Notes under the pieces: generated by a model | What the model saw: only the letters and a program-made list of their open reading frames with translations | Told to the model about the DNA's origin: nothing | Databases searched by the model: none | Source of the DNA: Alphaproteobacteria bacterium | GTDB taxonomy: Bacteria; Pseudomonadota; Alphaproteobacteria; Ferrovibrionales; Ferrovibrionaceae | Length of the DNA stretch: 64,000 bases | Direction of reading: 5' to 3' | Assembly: GCA_017307375.1 (NCBI GenBank) | Contig: JAFKFH010000018.1 | Location: 124,001 to 188,000 of the forward strand | Part shown: in pieces, positions 49,784 through 58,198 of the stretch | Layout: each line of letters starts with the position of its first letter | Numbering within the stretch: the first letter of the stretch is position 1 | Made by a program: the position numbers and the translations under genes

Positions 49784-50269
49784 GGGGCGCTCCAGGTGGA
49801 CGTTGGAGCGACCCTATCGACGGGCCGAAGCGCTGATCATGTGACGGGGGCCAGGTGGCGGCAGTTTTTCGGCGCGACGGTCGCGCGCCTGGCCCGCTGG
49901 CTGGTCCGGCGGAGGCTAACCCGCCGATGCCGGCCTGTCGACCTGCGTTTCGGCCTGGCCGCGGCCTCAGCCCGGACCGTCACGCGGGCGGGCGGTTTAT
50001 CTTCGCCGGCAACCCGTCTCAAACCGTCCCAAACTGGCGGGTCCAAATTTTCCGGGGGCTGACCGCGGCCAGCGCCCGAGGGGCCTGTACGGGGCTGGTT
50101 TTCGGGGGCGGGTTGAATGCCGGGCGACCAGGCGCTAGATTACCACCCTGACCGCCGCGGCAGCGGTGAAATCGGTGTTGCCGTACTGCGCACAGGCTTC
50201 GGCCTGGCCGTGGGCTGCGGCCGGATCTCCCGGCAGGCAGGAAGCGGGTGTTGCGACCCGACGCGGCGG
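49784..50269. other. Intergenic gap between packaging and head operons
   Basis: 486 nt without a convincing gene. It holds the 24-bp promoter-like motif at 49835-49858 near its left side, a CCAGC...GCTGG-TTTT pair on the plus strand around 50,070-50,100 and GC-rich sequence otherwise. A 98-codon plus-strand frame here is antisense to all phage genes and not believable. Confidence 0.55.
49835..49858 (-). promoter_or_regulatory. Late-promoter motif, head operon copy (PI-like)
   Basis: On the minus strand CCACCTGGCCCCCGTCACATGATC. It matches the copy at 57027-57050 at 22 of 24 bases and lies 52 nt upstream of the first head-operon gene. CATGAT can serve as a -10 box. Position equals Mu PI. Confidence 0.55.
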
Positions 50270-51655
50270 TCACATTTCCCCCATCACCAGCTCGTACTGA
50301 GCGCCTGGCCCGACGCCGAGGCGCCTGCCGTCGACCAGTCCGCCGGTAACGATCCAGTTGTGCCGCTGGATATCCAGCCGCTTGTCCCTGTCCCTGAGCT
50401 TGACCACCAACTTGCCCAGCCGCTGTTCGCCCGGCACCTCGAACAGGTAGAGCAGCTGCGGGACGGCGCCGCCTTCCCACAGAACCGCCTTGGGTCGGCC
50501 GAGAACGTCGGCCAGGCGCTTGGCCTGGCTCGCCGGCAAAGCCTGGCCGCGCCCCTGTTTGGCCGGCCTGAACATGTGGGCGATCTGCCGGTCGCCGATG
50601 CCGATGTCGCGCGTGACCAGGTCGACGCCCTTGCGCGCCAGAAACTCGCTCACGGCCGGCGCCAGGCTGCCGATCGTCCGCGCCTCGCCGGTGGCCCGCT
50701 GCTCGCCGCTGGCGACCGCCGCCGCCCAGTCGGCCGCGTCCCGTTCCTGCACCTCGGCCGCCTGGCGGGCGCCGGGGTTGGCCAGTTCATCAGGCGTGTG
50801 CGGCTTGGCGCCGGGATGGGTGACTTCCCAGCTCGCCATCATCGGCAGGCTCTCGCAGCCGCAGTTGATCGTCTCGCCGGGCGGGGCCTTCGGGTCGCGC
50901 GGGTGCATGATCGCGCGGCCGCCGACGTCGAACGCCTCGGCCGGCTTGCGGATCTGGCCATCGGCCAGATCGTGGGTGACGCGGCTGTGACGCTTGCCTG
51001 ACCGCCGCCATTGCTTCTTCAGGCCCGGCAGCAGGTCGGTCGCCTGCAGCTGCCGCTCCTGCGCCGCAACCGAATAGGCCCGGCCGACCTCGGTGCGGAC
51101 GATCGCCGTGGCCCGCGCCCGGCCGCCGTCGACCACGCGGGCGATGCTGGCCACCGCCTCCTCGGGTGCCTGCACGCCCATAACCACCAGCCCCAGGTCC
51201 GAACGGATCTTGCGCGCCGTCTCGGTGCCGACGCCCTTCAGCCGGTCGACCATGAAGGTCTGCATCGCCAGCAGCTGCTCCTGGTCGATCGCCGGCAGTG
51301 CCGCCATCAGCTGCAGGCCGGTCCGGTTGGCAGGCTCGACGGTCAGGCCGGCGCGGATCGGCACGTCGACCAGGTCGATGCCGGCCTGGCGGGCCTCGCC
51401 CGCAGCCTCGGCCGCCGATCGCCCGGCCGCGTCGCCGAACCGCGCCATCTCCCGGTCGACCTCGCCGGCCAGCTGCGTCAGATACCAGCGCTTGTAGTCG
51501 CTGGGCTGGCGCTCCAACGTGGCTCGAATGGCCTTCCCAGCCTCCTCCAGATGCCGCTGCACCGCCTCGATCGCCCCCTTGATCAGCCCGGTACGGCGCT
51601 TGAGCTGGACGCGCCGGGCCGCCCCGAAGGCGCGGTCGCGCCCGCGGTCCTTCAC
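50270..51655 (-). CDS. MuF-like minor head protein with C-terminal toxin-like domain
   Basis: A 461-residue protein. Residues 1-290 are a Mu F / SPP1 gp7-type head-morphogenesis protein: 'VRTEVGRAYSVAAQERQ', 'QWRRSGKRHSRVTHDLADGQ', 'GGRAIMHPRDPKAPPGETINCGCE'. A linker (290-335) leads to an extra domain (about 335-461) with 'IAHMFRPAKQGRGQALP', 'KRLADVLGRPKAVLWEGG' and 'LLYLFEV...KLVVKLRDRDKR'. This resembles the Barnase/EndoU/ColicinE5-RelE-like (PBECR) nuclease tails known on MuF proteins, though I cannot prove it. Start overlaps the portal stop. Confidence 0.8.
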   Translation of the reverse strand: MKDRGRDRAFGAARRVQLKRRTGLIKGAIEAVQRHLEEAGKAIRATLERQPSDYKRWYLTQLAGEVDREMARFGDAAGRSAAEAAGEARQAGIDLVDVPIRAGLTVEPANRTGLQLMAALPAIDQEQLLAMQTFMVDRLKGVGTETARKIRSDLGLVVMGVQAPEEAVASIARVVDGGRARATAIVRTEVGRAYSVAAQERQLQATDLLPGLKKQWRRSGKRHSRVTHDLADGQIRKPAEAFDVGGRAIMHPRDPKAPPGETINCGCESLPMMASWEVTHPGAKPHTPDELANPGARQAAEVQERDAADWAAAVASGEQRATGEARTIGSLAPAVSEFLARKGVDLVTRDIGIGDRQIAHMFRPAKQGRGQALPASQAKRLADVLGRPKAVLWEGGAVPQLLYLFEVPGEQRLGKLVVKLRDRDKRLDIQRHNWIVTGGLVDGRRLGVGPGAQYELVMGEM

Positions 51656-53163
51656 GGACCCTGGCCTTCAGGCACCTGGTTGCCGGGCGCCTGGTCGCCG
51701 CTGGGATCCGGCGCCAGGTCGCTGAAGGCGTCCGCCTCCGCCTGGGCGGCGGCCTCCTCCTCGGCCGCCTGCAGCTCGGCTTCGGGGTCGATCGTCACGC
51801 CGAGGCGCTCGGCGATCGAAGCGATCAGCGCCAGCGCGGTCTGCCGGGACATGAGCTTCTCGCGGACGGCGACCATTGCGCCGGACACGACCTGCTGCAG
51901 GGCAGCGGCATAGGCCGTCGTATCCTTGCGGGACAGCTCCGGGAACTCGGCCGTCACGACGATCGGCGCATCACGCTTGCCCAGGCCCAGCTGATCGCGC
52001 CGCCGCCAGATCACGTAGGTCCCCACTTCCTGCAGGATCAGCCCGATGAGCGCCTGGCGCATTTCCAGGGTCTTCAGGTACGGCTCGGCCATCTCGCCGG
52101 CCGTGGCGCGGTTCACGTCGGCGCCGCCACCGAACCAATGCTCGGGCAGCGACAGCCCGCCCAGGATGTGGTTGCGCAGCAGCCGGGCCAGCAGCGTGCT
52201 GTCGTAAGCGCCGAGCGCAGGACTTTGGGGTTCCCATTCTTCGGCGTCGTTGTGGACACGCACGGCGCCCGGCTTCGGCGGGCTGATCTCCTTCGCACGG
52301 GCCTTGACCTGTTCCGGGGTCGCCCCGTTCAGCGTGACGTCATAGAAGAAGCTGCGCATGAACCGCGCCCGGTCCAACTCGCCGAACAGCAGTTCGTCAT
52401 AGCCGTCGACCCAGTCGATGGCGGCCAGCAGGTCGGACCGGCCGCGCCGCGAATTGCTCAGATCGTTGACCTTGAAGTAAAAGCATTCGCCATCGACAAA
52501 ATCCGCCCGGATTTTCTGTGTCCGGGGCGTGAACACGTCTTCCGGGCCTGCGACGATCACCCGCATCTTGCGCTGTTGATGACGCTTGTTGCGGACCGTG
52601 ACGATGCCAATCGGCTGCTCGGTATTGTCGGGATCGTAGATCACCTCGGCGATCTGCGCCGGATCGAGATAGCCCAGCCGGACGAACCCGTCAGCCTCAT
52701 TCACGAAGGTCGGCCAGCACACTTCGCCATACAGGGACAGCTCCCGCACCTTCTTCGGCAGCTTGGCGTCCATCCGGTTGATCGGGTCGAGCCAGAATTT
52801 ATCCAGCCATTCCTGCTCGCTCGGATCCTCTGTCTTGAGCCGCACGCCGCCCGCCAGCAGGAACGCGATCGGCAGCTCGATCATCGCCCGGCCGAGCAGC
52901 GTGCGCTCCCAGACGAAGTAGGCCATCTGCTGCATGCGGGCCTGGGTCACTGGCGACAGATCGCGGCCATCGTCGCCGGAGAGGCGCCGCCAGCCTTCTT
53001 CGTCGCCGTCGACGTTCCGGCCCGCCGCCTCGGTGACGCGGACCGTCTCCGGTGCCGCAGTCCCGACCGCCGGGGCGGCGGCCGTCGCCTTGAGGAGAGG
53101 CGACGTCGCCGGCCCGGTGTCCCAGGTGAACAGGTCGCCGATCCAGCGGAAGGGGTTCATCAA
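51652..53163 (-). CDS. Portal protein
   Basis: A 503-residue protein in the portal position, between terminase and MuF. Features are 'MIELPIAFLLAGGVRLK' near residue 95, 'LSLYGEVCWPTFVNEADGFVRLGYLDP' and the 'EHWFGGGADVNRATAGEMAEPY' segment that resembles the clip/stem region of SPP1-like portals. A charged, Ala/Glu/Pro-rich tail follows residue 455. Portal rings form the DNA channel and head-tail vertex. Start overlaps the terminase stop; ATG 53160 is an equal alternative. Confidence 0.87.
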   Translation of the reverse strand: MMNPFRWIGDLFTWDTGPATSPLLKATAAAPAVGTAAPETVRVTEAAGRNVDGDEEGWRRLSGDDGRDLSPVTQARMQQMAYFVWERTLLGRAMIELPIAFLLAGGVRLKTEDPSEQEWLDKFWLDPINRMDAKLPKKVRELSLYGEVCWPTFVNEADGFVRLGYLDPAQIAEVIYDPDNTEQPIGIVTVRNKRHQQRKMRVIVAGPEDVFTPRTQKIRADFVDGECFYFKVNDLSNSRRGRSDLLAAIDWVDGYDELLFGELDRARFMRSFFYDVTLNGATPEQVKARAKEISPPKPGAVRVHNDAEEWEPQSPALGAYDSTLLARLLRNHILGGLSLPEHWFGGGADVNRATAGEMAEPYLKTLEMRQALIGLILQEVGTYVIWRRRDQLGLGKRDAPIVVTAEFPELSRKDTTAYAAALQQVVSGAMVAVREKLMSRQTALALIASIAERLGVTIDPEAELQAAEEEAAAQAEADAFSDLAPDPSGDQAPGNQVPEGQGP

Positions 53164-54581
53164 TGGCTCCCAAACATCTGCAGGCGCCGCCGAAACGACT
53201 GCCCCATCATCAGGCCCCGGCCGGCCTCGTCCCGCGCCGGGACGTCATCGTCACGGCGGGCGTCTTCATCGACCGTCTCACCCATGGCCGGCTGCCAACC
53301 GCCGACCGATGAGGCGATGCCGAGGAACGCGGCCCAGGTACGGTCGGCATGGCCATTCGCGTCCCGGTCCGCCGCCAGGCGCAGCGCGCCGGTCGGACCG
53401 ATGCTCGATTTAAGCTGGTGCAGGTCGGAGCGCAGGACCGGATCGCCCATCGGGATCCTGACCTTCCGGTCCTGGAATGCCTGCTTGGCGGCCGTGGCCA
53501 CGTCGAGCCGCCGCGACGATGAGAGGATGACGCCCTCCACCCGCAGCGAGCCATGGCGGGCTTGCGCGTCTTCAACGGGCTTTTCGCCCATGCCGGTCTG
53601 GTCCATGGCCACGCGAACGACGTTGTATCGTCGCATGACGTCGTCGAGCAGCGCGTCCTGCTCGGAGAACGGAATGCGCTGACGGGCGATGATCTCACGG
53701 GTCCAGAGCACGTCGCCGACCTGCTCCCAGACCCAGATGACGTACAGATCCTTGCGCCGGCCGATATCGACGCCGACATAGCACGGACCGCCCCGGTAGC
53801 CGTCGCCGACCAGGCTCGCCGCCTGGTCCTCGCAAGCCCCGATCAGTTCATAGGTCAGCCAGGCCGAAGCCTCGTCGAGCCATTCCAGCTCGTACTCCTG
53901 GCGCCAAAGATCCTCATCACCGCACCCGGCCCGCAGTTCGTCGATATCGCGCGGCAGGCCCTCGGCCACCGCCTGGTAGATGTTCACGACATGCCGCGAC
54001 CAGGTCGCGTCGCTGCCCGACATGATGTCGTAGAACTTGTTGCCCTTGCCGTTCGGCGTCGAGATGACGCGCAGCTTCAGCCCGTCTTTCGAGACCACCG
54101 GGAACACTGCGGCCCAGATCGCCCGGCTATCCTTGTGGAAGGCGAATTCGTCGAGCATGACGTTGGCGCTGAAGCCGCGCGCGGTGTCAGGGTTGGCCGG
54201 CAGGGCGGTAATACGGCTTCCGCCTGGAAAGGTTACTTCCAGCGACTTGTAGACCGCTTCCTCGCCGCGAAAGTCGGTTTCGGTGTAGCGCGGTTCCCAC
54301 TGCCGGGCGACCTTGGCAAGCTCTGCCCGGTAAAGCTCGTAGAAGGCTTTGATCTGCGGCTTGATCGCCTCGTTCATCGCCTCGGCCGCCTGGCGCTCGC
54401 CACGGCTGAGGATGACCCAGCGGGTCCGCCGGCGGGCCATCTCCGCCAGGATGCAATCCTTCACCACCTCGCCCGACGTCGAGTACGTCTTGCCGGACTG
54501 GCGGCCGAACATGCCGGCCTTGAAGCGGGACGTGTCGTCGATCCACCGCTTCTGGTAGGGATAGAACCGGATCAGGGCCAA
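53160..54581 (-). CDS. Terminase large subunit (Mu gp28-like)
   Basis: A 473-residue packaging motor. ATPase domain: Walker A 'FGRQSGKTYS' (about residue 30), Walker B 'VMLDEFAFH' (about 140), 'RVISTPNGKGNKF' as the coupling motif. The RNase H-like nuclease domain starts 'CYVGVDIGRRKDLYV' (about 270), with a further acidic residue in 'RVAMDQTG' (about 330). It cuts and translocates DNA into proheads. It lies after the gp27-like small-subunit gene, the Mu order. Confidence 0.93.
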   Translation of the reverse strand: MALIRFYPYQKRWIDDTSRFKAGMFGRQSGKTYSTSGEVVKDCILAEMARRRTRWVILSRGERQAAEAMNEAIKPQIKAFYELYRAELAKVARQWEPRYTETDFRGEEAVYKSLEVTFPGGSRITALPANPDTARGFSANVMLDEFAFHKDSRAIWAAVFPVVSKDGLKLRVISTPNGKGNKFYDIMSGSDATWSRHVVNIYQAVAEGLPRDIDELRAGCGDEDLWRQEYELEWLDEASAWLTYELIGACEDQAASLVGDGYRGGPCYVGVDIGRRKDLYVIWVWEQVGDVLWTREIIARQRIPFSEQDALLDDVMRRYNVVRVAMDQTGMGEKPVEDAQARHGSLRVEGVILSSSRRLDVATAAKQAFQDRKVRIPMGDPVLRSDLHQLKSSIGPTGALRLAADRDANGHADRTWAAFLGIASSVGGWQPAMGETVDEDARRDDDVPARDEAGRGLMMGQSFRRRLQMFGSH

Positions 54582-54584
54582 GGG

Positions 54585-55142
54585 TCAAAGCCCCAGGTGG
54601 CGAAGGGCGCGTTCGGCAAATTCGGCGGCCAGCACATTGCCATCGGCCCGCTCGGCCGCCGCCATCTCTTCCAGCTTCCTCTTCTGCTCGGCTTCCCACT
54701 CGCGCTTCTTGCGGATCTCCACGTCGAGCGACGTCCGAGCGGCGATGCCGATGTTCTTCTGGATCTCCGACAGCGACTTGATGTCCTTGACGTCGGGAAC
54801 CTCGCCGCGGGCCATCTTGGCGATGATCTTCGAGACGAAGATGTCCAGTGCTTCGAGGTTCGCGCGCCGGACCCGATCGTCATCCCCGTCGCCCAGCTCG
54901 GCCGCCAGGGTATCGTTGACGCCGCGAACCTCGCGCATCATCGAAATGAAGGCATCGTACTCCTGGGTGTGCCGCCCGATCGTCGCCCGCGACGGCATGC
55001 GATCCTCGGAGAGGCCGAGGACGTTCAGCTCCTCGCGCATCGCCGCCATGATGTCGTCGATCGAGGCGCCTTGCTCGCGCAGTTCGGTGATCAGCGCCTT
55101 GATGCGCCTGGGCAGCTTGTCGATCTTCGTCGGGCGCGCCAT
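54585..55142 (-). CDS. Mu gp27-like protein (DUF3486), putative small terminase
   Basis: A 185-residue protein of the DUF3486 family: 'MARPTKIDKLPRRIKALITELREQG' at the start, then a helix-turn-helix-like 'SRATIGRHTQEYDAFI' and a long helical C-terminus ending 'RALRHLGL'. In Mu-like phages it is encoded next to the terminase and is thought to be the small terminase subunit that recognises phage DNA. The frame open to 55232 is not conserved. Confidence 0.85.
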   Translation of the reverse strand: MARPTKIDKLPRRIKALITELREQGASIDDIMAAMREELNVLGLSEDRMPSRATIGRHTQEYDAFISMMREVRGVNDTLAAELGDGDDDRVRRANLEALDIFVSKIIAKMARGEVPDVKDIKSLSEIQKNIGIAARTSLDVEIRKKREWEAEQKRKLEEMAAAERADGNVLAAEFAERALRHLGL

Positions 55143-55146
55143 CGGA

Positions 55147-55449
55147 TCAGCCGACGATCTGCGGGCGCTTGATGCCTTCGACCGTGACGCGGCCCTTCGC
55201 GCAGTCGATGCCGCGGTCGGTGATGCGGGCAACCATGACCGTTTCCTGGAACATCGACGTGGTGATCAGGGCCGTGCTGCGCAGGAATTCGAGGTCCTCG
55301 CGCAGCGTCTCCTTGGTCTCGCGGATGTGGCCGTCCAGGTGCAGCGCCGTCAGCAGCGACCGCTCGTTGGCGTGGCCGTCGAGATCCAGCAACGTCAGCA
55401 GCAGCATGCGGCGACGCTCGGCCTTCAGATGATCGGCGAAGCTGGTCAT
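55147..55449 (-). CDS. Mu gp26-like protein
   Basis: A 100-residue helical protein with 'DHLKAERRRMLLLTLLDLDG', 'NERSLLTALHLDGH' and 'TDRGIDCAKGRVTVEGIKRP', the pattern of a winged-helix fold seen in Mu gp26 relatives. In Mu this gene lies between gp25 and the small terminase, exactly as here. Probably regulatory or morphogenetic; function not established. Confidence 0.8.
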   Translation of the reverse strand: MTSFADHLKAERRRMLLLTLLDLDGHANERSLLTALHLDGHIRETKETLREDLEFLRSTALITTSMFQETVMVARITDRGIDCAKGRVTVEGIKRPQIVG

Positions 55450-55452
55450 GGG

Positions 55453-55878
55453 TCAACGCGCCTTCAGCAGATAGTCTTCGATCCGGGTGACTGCACCTTC
55501 CATGCGCGCCTGGCTTTGAGCCAGGTGCGTGTGGCCCGACTTCAACTCGGCTAAGGTGGTGGTGATCTTCGCCACGTCGTCCTTACTCGGAAGGTGCTCC
55601 ATCTCGGCCTGGATCACCTTCAAATCGGCTTCGAGCGAGACCACCTTCTCGCTCAATTCGTCGAAGCGGTTATCGAGCGCCTGTACAGCCTTGGTGCTGT
55701 CTTCGCTCGTGGCGAGCTGCTTGGCCATCAGATCCATGCGGGCCTGCATCACTTCGAAGTCGGCGCGGGCGGTGAAGATCCCACGTAGCCGCCAAAGCAG
55801 TGCCCCGAACACGAGGCTGCTGACCCCGAGGATCAGTCCGAAGCCGTCATTGGCGATCTTGATAATTTCCTGGAGCAT
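55453..55878 (-). CDS. Mu gp25-like protein (DUF2730)
   Basis: A 141-residue membrane-anchored coiled-coil protein: one hydrophobic helix (about residues 11-30, 'FGLILGVSSLVFGALLW'), then a long coiled coil ('LDNRFDELSEKVVSLEADLKVIQAEM'). Fits DUF2730, found in Mu-like lysis modules and thought to be a spanin-like or accessory lysis protein. Starts at the stop of the holin gene (TGATG overlap). Confidence 0.82.
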   Translation of the reverse strand: MLQEIIKIANDGFGLILGVSSLVFGALLWRLRGIFTARADFEVMQARMDLMAKQLATSEDSTKAVQALDNRFDELSEKVVSLEADLKVIQAEMEHLPSKDDVAKITTTLAELKSGHTHLAQSQARMEGAVTRIEDYLLKAR

Positions 55879-56537
55879 CAGGGCTTCTTCCGGGTGAAGA
55901 TGTTCTTGATCGAGCCGACCGCGTTGCCCAACTGGGCGATCAGGTCGACGCCGGCATCGTCCTCGCCCCGGCCGGTCCGCTTCGAAACTTCGCGCAGCAG
56001 GATGTAGGCCAGAACGATGGTGGTGGCCGGCCAGACGGCGCTATCGAACAGGTAGCGATAGACCGAGCGCTCGCCGAACAGTGCCGGCCCGAGCAGCGGC
56101 AAGGTCTTCTCGCTGCCGAACCAGGCGGCAACCCCGTTCAAGAGGATCGTGAAGGCGTCGATCGCCAGGACGTAGGCCGGGACGAGCATGACGTGGCTCA
56201 TCCGCAGCACGACGCGCGGGCGCGTCGTCATCCGCAGATAGGCGACCTCGGCGGCGGTCTCGGGCGGCAGCGCGTGCAGCAGCTCGGGCGTCACCTCGCC
56301 CTGCTCGTTGGCCAGGCGCTCGGTTTGCGCACGGTAGCTCTCGATTTCCACCTGCATCGCGGCGATCCACGCCGCCTGCTGGTCGGGCGGGGCCGCCTCG
56401 ATCGCCGTCTGCAGCTCGGCCGGGGTCGATGCGGTCGACGGCTTGCCCGTCACCTGCTCGTAGACCCGCTTGCCGGCCGAAAACAGGTCGGCGACGGCCG
56501 AGACGGCACCGATGACGCCCGCGATCACCGGCAGCAT
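55878..56537 (-). CDS. Holin, 3-TM type
   Basis: A 219-residue membrane protein. It has an N-terminal hydrophobic helix (residues 2-18, 'LPVIAGVIGAVSAVADLF'), a Gln/Glu helical region, and two more hydrophobic segments (about 118-140 and 160-185), ending in a basic tail 'IKNIFTRKKP'. This resembles the three-TM holins known from gene transfer agents and alphaproteobacterial phages. Encoded directly after the L,D-transpeptidase-like gene, so it probably forms the lysis pore. Confidence 0.75.
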   Translation of the reverse strand: MLPVIAGVIGAVSAVADLFSAGKRVYEQVTGKPSTASTPAELQTAIEAAPPDQQAAWIAAMQVEIESYRAQTERLANEQGEVTPELLHALPPETAAEVAYLRMTTRPRVVLRMSHVMLVPAYVLAIDAFTILLNGVAAWFGSEKTLPLLGPALFGERSVYRYLFDSAVWPATTIVLAYILLREVSKRTGRGEDDAGVDLIAQLGNAVGSIKNIFTRKKP

Positions 56538-56995
56538 CAGGGCACCTCGGCGATCGTGACGCGGACCAGGTCACCGCCGACGCGGCGGGCAACGGCCGCC
56601 ATGTCGCGGTCGAGCAGGCGCAGGCAGCCGTAGGTCGGCACCAGGCGCCCGTCACCACGCCCGCCATGCACCCACAGCCCCGCGCGCTCAGCCATGGCGG
56701 CGAGCGCCGGGCCGGCCTCGCCGATCAGCTCGATGCCGTAGAGGCCGAGGCGCGGATGCGGGGGCTGGAACGTCGTCAGCCGGGCCGGCGCGTAGCGGCC
56801 CAGCGGCGTATCGCCGTAGGGTCGAACCGGATTGCGGGAAGGGTTGCCAACCTTGGCGGCCTGCTGCCCATCGGCCTTGCCGAGGCAGGCGCCGACCAGG
56901 ACGGGCGACCCTGCCGGGTCGATCAGCCGGAATTCACCGGGCTGGGCGCGGTCGTGGCGCAGATGGGCGGTCAGTAGCCAGGGAGTGTCGCTCAT
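56537..56995 (-). CDS. L,D-transpeptidase-like protein, probable lysis enzyme
   Basis: A 152-residue protein with a YkuD-type catalytic core 'LWVHGGRGDGRLVPTYGCLRL' (shown as His...Cys-Leu-Arg; His about residue 110, Cys about 124). 'PYGDTPLGRYAPARL' precedes it, as in this family. It is in the place where Mu has its endolysin, next to the holin, and could therefore attack or remodel peptidoglycan. A classic muramidase is not seen nearby. ATG 56995 is preferred over GTG 57004, because AAGG lies 8 nt upstream of it. Confidence 0.75.
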   Translation of the reverse strand: MSDTPWLLTAHLRHDRAQPGEFRLIDPAGSPVLVGACLGKADGQQAAKVGNPSRNPVRPYGDTPLGRYAPARLTTFQPPHPRLGLYGIELIGEAGPALAAMAERAGLWVHGGRGDGRLVPTYGCLRLLDRDMAAVARRVGGDLVRVTIAEVP

Positions 56996-57026
56996 GCACG
57001 CCACCTTGCCCGGTGACGCGCGCCCC

Positions 57027-57050
57027 GATCATGTGACCGGGGCCATGTGG
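57027..57050 (-). promoter_or_regulatory. Late-promoter motif, lysis operon copy (Plys-like)
   Basis: On the minus strand CCACATGGCCCCGGTCACATGATC. It begins 1 nt after the stop of the Mor/C activator gene and ends 31 nt before the first lysis gene. Near-identical to the motif at 49835-49858. The position equals Mu Plys, which follows the C gene. Confidence 0.55.
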
Positions 57051-57051
57051 A

Positions 57052-57489
57052 TCAGACAGGCGACGCGAACAGATCGAGCTGCGGGCTGGCTATCGGGGCG
57101 GCCGGCTCATCGGCACCGCCTGCGGTGCCGCCGCTCTCGGCCGCGGCGATCATGCGCTGGACGGTGCGCTGCGCGCAACGCAGTCTCGCGGCGATCCGGG
57201 CGCCCGTCCAGCCCTTCGACGCCAGCCACAGTACCATTGCGCGACGCGAAAGCGGCAGCTGCAGATAGTCGCCGCCGTATATCGGCGCAAGCGCCTCGGC
57301 CAGATCCTGATCGATAAGCTGGCAGATCGAACTGTCCGGCGCAACGATGTGCGGGACGTAGGTCGGCAGACCGCCCAGCGTCTCCACCAGGCGCATCGCC
57401 CGCTCAAGCCCGATATGGTCCGCCAGCTCTCGGACCTGGGGCCGCAGCGCCTCGCGGACCATCGCCTCGGTGATGTTGCGCTCGGCCAT
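57052..57489 (-). CDS. Mor/C-family transcription activator
   Basis: A 145-residue protein with the Mor-family layout: 'LADHIGLERAMRLVETLGGLPTYVP' (dimerisation helices), 'QDLAEALAPIYGGDYLQLPLSRRAM' (the beta-strand and Gly segment), and a helix-turn-helix 'GWTGARIAARLRCAQRTVQRMI'. A hydrophilic tail follows. Mu Mor and C switch on middle and late genes. The downstream 24-bp motif is the likely target. It follows the DUF2786 gene by 1 nt. Confidence 0.85.
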   Translation of the reverse strand: MAERNITEAMVREALRPQVRELADHIGLERAMRLVETLGGLPTYVPHIVAPDSSICQLIDQDLAEALAPIYGGDYLQLPLSRRAMVLWLASKGWTGARIAARLRCAQRTVQRMIAAAESGGTAGGADEPAAPIASPQLDLFASPV

Positions 57490-57490
57490 G

Positions 57491-58198
57491 TCAGTCCCGG
57501 CCGATCAAGGCGACCGGCCCGCCGGCTTGGCCGACACCGTCGTTGATGGCGGTGTTTAGCCCGGCGATATGGCCGGATACCTTCGCGTTCTCGAACTTCT
57601 TGATCACGGGTGCGATAGCCGTGGCCGTCGAGAGCGTATAGCGCCTGCCCATCTCGGCGTCGGCCACCAGGCGTAACGCCACGCCCTCGGGGTTATCGCC
57701 CTTCATCCGCCGGAGTTTCGCCGCAACGCCGATGGCGAAGCCTTCGAGGAACGCGGCGACAGCTAGGCGCTTCGTCTTCGTGGCTCGCCTGCGCCGATAT
57801 TCCGCCGAGCGCTTGAACATACGAACCTCATGGGCGGCGGCGGCCTCGCAAAGATCGTGGATGTAGTGGGCAATCAGCGGGCGCGGCTCGAAGCCCGCGT
57901 AAACGATCTCGATCGGCATGCCGCCGCCGCGGCGGGTGATCATCGCGCAGTCGCAGTACCACGCGATGGTTGGCCAGAGGCGATCGAGCTGGTTGCGGCG
58001 GGTGCGGCCCAGGCCGACAGCTTCTTCCTCAACCATCAGTCCATCCAGATGATCAGGGTCGATGCCGTTCTCGTCCAGCAGCCGGCGCAGCTTCTCGGCC
58101 GCGGCCATCGCCTCGGCCTCGGTGCAGCCGGCCGCCGTCGTCATGGCCATCAGCTTGCGGATCCGCGCGAGCAGGGCTTCGCGATCAGTTGCGCTCAC
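57491..58198 (-). CDS. DUF2786 protein
   Basis: A 235-residue protein. The N-terminal 45 residues match DUF2786 ('LLARIRKLMAMTTAAGCTEAEAMAAAEKLRRLL'), followed by the alpha/beta region (about 60-230) often found with it ('LWPTIAWYCDCAMI', 'HYIHDLCEAAAAHEVRMFKR'). These proteins occur in phages and are poorly characterised. Its start overlaps the gp16-like stop by 4 nt. Confidence 0.8.
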   Translation of the reverse strand: MSATDREALLARIRKLMAMTTAAGCTEAEAMAAAEKLRRLLDENGIDPDHLDGLMVEEEAVGLGRTRRNQLDRLWPTIAWYCDCAMITRRGGGMPIEIVYAGFEPRPLIAHYIHDLCEAAAAHEVRMFKRSAEYRRRRATKTKRLAVAAFLEGFAIGVAAKLRRMKGDNPEGVALRLVADAEMGRRYTLSTATAIAPVIKKFENAKVSGHIAGLNTAINDGVGQAGGPVALIGRD

